DNA of 10,315 nucleotides. Origin: Candidatus Neomicrothrix sp. UBA881 (GTDB lineage: Bacteria; Actinomycetota; Acidimicrobiia; Acidimicrobiales; MedAcidi-G1). The translations under genes and the position numbers were made by a program. The notes below the pieces were generated by a model that was given only the letters and a program-made list of their open reading frames with translations, was not told the DNA's origin and made no database searches. The stretch covers positions 13,625 through 23,939 of the forward strand of contig DBFL01000034.1 of NCBI GenBank assembly GCA_002294285.1, in the 5' to 3' direction. Every line of letters starts with the position of its first letter. The stretch's first letter is position 1. Below, one piece after another: positions 8,501 to 10,315 of the stretch.

Positions 8501-8654
8501 GTGGGCCATCGTAGAATACAAATTCTGATTTCTCAGGTTTGCTATCAACAGAAGCTTGAAACGTCTTATCTTTTTCCCATCTCTTCAAAATCTTTTCTTC
8601 AAGATTAGGAAAATTGGCTTTCCCAACGTCGGGATACGGAAGTTCTTCGGTCAT
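5502..8654 (-). CDS. ileS: Isoleucyl-tRNA synthetase, eukaryotic-like type 2
   Basis: A 1050-residue class I synthetase that joins isoleucine to tRNA-Ile. The HIGH motif is HHGH (59-62, within GLPHHGHLL), and the KMSKS loop is KLSKK (609-613, after EDGA). The editing (CP1) domain that removes misactivated valine is present: WTTTPWTLPSN (233-243) and GTGIVHMAPGFGEDD (325-339). The catalytic-core block WFESGSMPFAQ (536-546) and the anticodon-binding helical domain (about 660-820) follow. The GLPHxGHLL form, the length and the C-terminal region without the zinc-binding cysteines of bacterial type 1 enzymes identify the type 2 group shared with eukaryotic cytosolic IleRS; its members are often tolerant of mupirocin. 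The gene starts 53 nt after the acyl-CoA ligase stop. That gap is too short for a T-box leader, the common ileS control in many Gram-positives. Purines before the ATG are a poor ribosome site (AAAGA only). Confidence 0.96.
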   Translation of the reverse strand: MTEELPYPDVGKANFPNLEEKILKRWEKDKTFQASVDSKPEKSEFVFYDGPPFANGLPHHGHLLTGYVKDVVPRYQTMKGKKVERRFGWDCHGLPAEMEVEKELKVSGRNEITEYGIEKFNARCEESVLRFTEEWEKTVVRQARWVDFENDYKTMDPSYMESVMWAFKQLWEKDLIYEAFRVMPYSWGAETPLSNFEIRLDDATRSRQDPAVTVAFDLESDENKSDTVRLLAWTTTPWTLPSNLALAVGPEIEYSKLKDSDGTIWILASNALNRYEEQLSGTEEIGIIKGSELVGKKYKPLFDFFEHRTDAFAVLEADWIDDQEGTGIVHMAPGFGEDDQLVCESNNIPIGDAVPVDDQGCYTKEVKDWFGMNVFDANSEIISTLKNNGQLIRHDSYEHNYPHCWRTDTPIIYKAISSWYVKVTDLTDQLLANNQAINWIPSHVQNGRFGMWLEGARDWSISRNRFWGSPIPVWKSDNPDYPRIDVYGSIDEIENDFGIRPENLHRPFIDELTRPNPDDPTGKSTMRRVPEVLDCWFESGSMPFAQVHYPFENKEWFDNHFPADFIVEYINQTRGWFYTLHVLATALFDRPAFQNVICHGILTAEDGAKLSKKLRNYTEPNEIFVNQGSDALRWYLMSANIVRGGDSRISDNGIDDVVRHVLLPVWNAYSFFTLYANVDGYKAKFRTESEHLLDRYLLAKTRQLVESVDEKMDSYDLPGSTESIQGFIDALNNWYIRRSRDRFWEKSTEENLKQKEDAYDTLYTVLKIFSQVSAPFLPMVMEEIHTGLTGEPSVHLTDWPELENLPDDAALVANMDRIRDAASTALRLREDEGIRVRLPLSSMVIAGAESNSLNDFLELLKDEVNVKEIELTEQLEDYATYSLQPNGSLLGPRLGKEVQSVFTAAKNGDWELNKDGTATVAGVLLNEEEFDLGLQPHEGIIAATLNSGDAVIVLNTEITEDLAQEGIARDLIRQVQQARRDAGLVVTDRIQIWLEGGEKVLNAVKSFEDYVASQILATEIFYELPDESENTKTQIEIENDLLTFSILVAR

Positions 8655-8707
8655 AGTTTTTCTTTAAGAGAGTCTCTAAATTAAGGATAGTGGATGAGTA
8701 GGTATGT

Positions 8708-10282
8708 CTAGTCAACTTGTTTAGAGTCTTTAACCCTTTCCCTTAATTCAAATTTGAGCACTTTTCCACTTGCATTTGTAGGTAAAGATTCAACAAAAAT
8801 CACTTTTCTGGGTACTTTGAAATTTGCAATTCGCTCTCTGGACCAACTGATAATTTCCTCTGATTCAGGATTTGAGTTTTTAGCTGGCACAACGAAAGCA
8901 ATTGCTACTTCTCCCATTCGTTCATCAGGGGCTCCAACTATTGCTACCTGCCCTATTTCGGGGTGACTCATTAGCGAATTTTCTACCTCTGCAGGATAAA
9001 CATTGAAGCCACCTGTAATTATCATGTCTTTTTTACGATCTGTGATATCCAGATACCCATTTGCGTCCATGACACCTATATCACCTGTACGAAGCCATCC
9101 ATCTTGATCGATTGTCTCAGCTGTTTGTTCGGGATCGTCCAAATATCCTCTCATTATGTTGTAACCACGGATAATTATTTCACCTGGTTCTCCTGATTGG
9201 ACTTCAGATCCTGTTTCATCTACCACAATGACTTCGACTCCATCAATTGCTCTTCCAGAAGTTTTGGCTATTACTTCTGGATCATCATCATGTCGGCACA
9301 TAGTCGCTATTCCAGAAGCTTCAGTTAGGCCATATCCGGTTACAACCGTTTCAAAACTTAGTTTTTCTCTCATGTCGTAGATCATGTCAACAGGGATAGT
9401 TGCTGCACCCGTAACAGCAAGTCGGAGACTAGACATATCAAAATTTTCTAAATCAGGGTGATTGAGAATTGTTTGATAGATGGTTGGAGCTCCAGGCAAC
9501 ATTGATATTTTTTCTTCAGGAATGCGTTTCATTACTGAAGGCACGTCAAAAACGGGATGGGGTATCAGAGTGGCCCCTGTCATAAGACAAGCCAAAATTC
9601 CTGCATTAAGTCCGAAAGTATGGAAAAAAGGGTTGATTACCAAGTAGCGGTCGGTTGCAGTCAGGCCAATGACGTCACACCATGTTTGGTAAGAGCGACA
9701 TACAGCAGCATGTTCAAGCATTGCTCCTTTAGGTTTTCCGGTCGTGCCTGAGGTGAAGAGAATGTGGCAAAGGTCATTGTCAGCAACTTGTTTACTTCTA
9801 GCGTCTCTTTCAAGTTCACTTATTGAGACTCCTGAATTAATGAAATCTTCCCAATTTGTACAGTTGCTAGGTGTGGAGCCTTTCAGGACAACGATTTCTT
9901 CTAGGTCTAGTTGATTAATCGAATCTCCTAGCAAGTCCACATAGTTAGTGTCTAGAAAGTCGGTGACGGTAAAGAGAATTTTAGCTGATGTGCGGCTCAG
10001 GATATAACCTGCTTCTTCACCTTTGAACCTTGTATTTATGGGAACTAGGACAGCGCCCGCGCAGTGTGCTCCAAGTGCGGCCACTGGCCATCGAGCTGTA
10101 TTTGGAGCCCAGACAGCTATCCGGTCTCCTGGTTGGATTCCTTTGCTTATGAAGGCCTTAGTAGCTCCATTTATTTGGTCAGCGTATTCTTCGAATGTCC
10201 ATCGCAGATCCTCATCCACGACAGCTTCACGATTATGAAAATTATTTACAGCATTTGCAACGAGATTAGGGATAGTAGTCAA
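8708..10282 (-). CDS. FadD3-like acyl-CoA synthetase (AMP-binding ligase), 5' end uncertain
   Basis: A 524-residue (at least) member of the adenylate-forming family, which activates a carboxylic acid with ATP and joins it to CoA. Core motifs in order: LFTSGTTGKPKG (175-186, phosphate loop), NPFFHTFG (217-224), GYGLTE (316-321), GWLRTGD (395-401), DRKKDMIITGGFNVYPAEVE (415-434, hinge and C-domain) and NASGK with the catalytic lysine K507. Segments such as FHTFGLNAG, MLPGAPTIYQ and ERMGEVAIAFVVP resemble actinobacterial FadD3, which in mycobacteria activates a steroid-ring fragment. The real substrate here cannot be read from sequence, and FadD3-like enzymes are widespread. The start given is TTG (10280-10282) with no clear ribosome site. 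The frame stays open a further 11 codons to the window edge without ATG or GTG, so the true start may lie outside. Length and N-terminal fit to the family say few residues are missing. It may share a transcript with ileS. Confidence 0.9.
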   Translation of the reverse strand: MTTIPNLVANAVNNFHNREAVVDEDLRWTFEEYADQINGATKAFISKGIQPGDRIAVWAPNTARWPVAALGAHCAGAVLVPINTRFKGEEAGYILSRTSAKILFTVTDFLDTNYVDLLGDSINQLDLEEIVVLKGSTPSNCTNWEDFINSGVSISELERDARSKQVADNDLCHILFTSGTTGKPKGAMLEHAAVCRSYQTWCDVIGLTATDRYLVINPFFHTFGLNAGILACLMTGATLIPHPVFDVPSVMKRIPEEKISMLPGAPTIYQTILNHPDLENFDMSSLRLAVTGAATIPVDMIYDMREKLSFETVVTGYGLTEASGIATMCRHDDDPEVIAKTSGRAIDGVEVIVVDETGSEVQSGEPGEIIIRGYNIMRGYLDDPEQTAETIDQDGWLRTGDIGVMDANGYLDITDRKKDMIITGGFNVYPAEVENSLMSHPEIGQVAIVGAPDERMGEVAIAFVVPAKNSNPESEEIISWSRERIANFKVPRKVIFVESLPTNASGKVLKFELRERVKDSKQVD

Positions 10283-10315
10283 GATTGTAGTTTTCGTTAC
10301 TTTTGTGTTTCTTCT

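Noticed and set aside
8667..8677. Inverted repeat AGAGAGTCTCT just upstream of ileS, as a terminator or attenuator
   Set aside because: Only about 4 bp can pair once a minimal loop is allowed, it has no U-run, and it lies about 13 nt before the start codon. It is too weak to call.
8684..8715. Possible ileS promoter (TTGACT overlapping the ligase stop, TATCCT downstream)
   Set aside because: The spacer is 20 nt and the -10 is a weak match, so co-transcription with the ligase is equally plausible.

Overview
The window (about 40-45% G+C by eye) is a compact stretch of bacterial chromosome with ordinary housekeeping content. It has no tRNA or rRNA gene, IS element, CRISPR array or phage gene. 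The FadD3-like acyl-CoA ligase, the secreted proteins with Thr/Ala-rich stalks and the moderate G+C would suit an uncultured, perhaps marine, actinobacterium of the Acidimicrobiia type. That placement is an inference of low confidence.

Layout. On the + strand, positions 2-199 hold the last 65 codons of a cell-surface protein cut by the window edge. At 245-1792 follows a Tat-exported PhoX-like (DUF839) protein whose C-terminal end has the same design: low-complexity stalk, one membrane helix, Arg-Arg-Arg tail. Positions 1775-1828 hold two back-to-back hairpins between the convergent genes. The rest lies on the - strand. In transcription order these are a FadD3-like acyl-CoA ligase (10282-8708, 5' end uncertain), a eukaryotic-like (type 2) isoleucyl-tRNA synthetase (8654-5502), then nrdA (5339-2931) and nrdB (2930-1845), the two subunits of an aerobic class Ia ribonucleotide reductase. 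nrdA and nrdB abut with no spacer (TAAATG) and are probably translationally coupled. The only sizeable gap on this strand, 5340-5501, contains a candidate nrd promoter with a 16-bp near-palindrome exactly between its -35 and -10 elements.

How the genes relate. nrdAB makes deoxyribonucleotides, ileS charges tRNA-Ile, and the ligase activates a carboxylic acid as its CoA thioester. These look like neighbours rather than one pathway. The two + strand genes look like a small locus for anchored surface proteins, possibly for phosphate scavenging. I found no convincing novel system. The points most worth checking are the shared C-terminal tails, the nrd operator candidate and the hairpin pair at the convergent junction.
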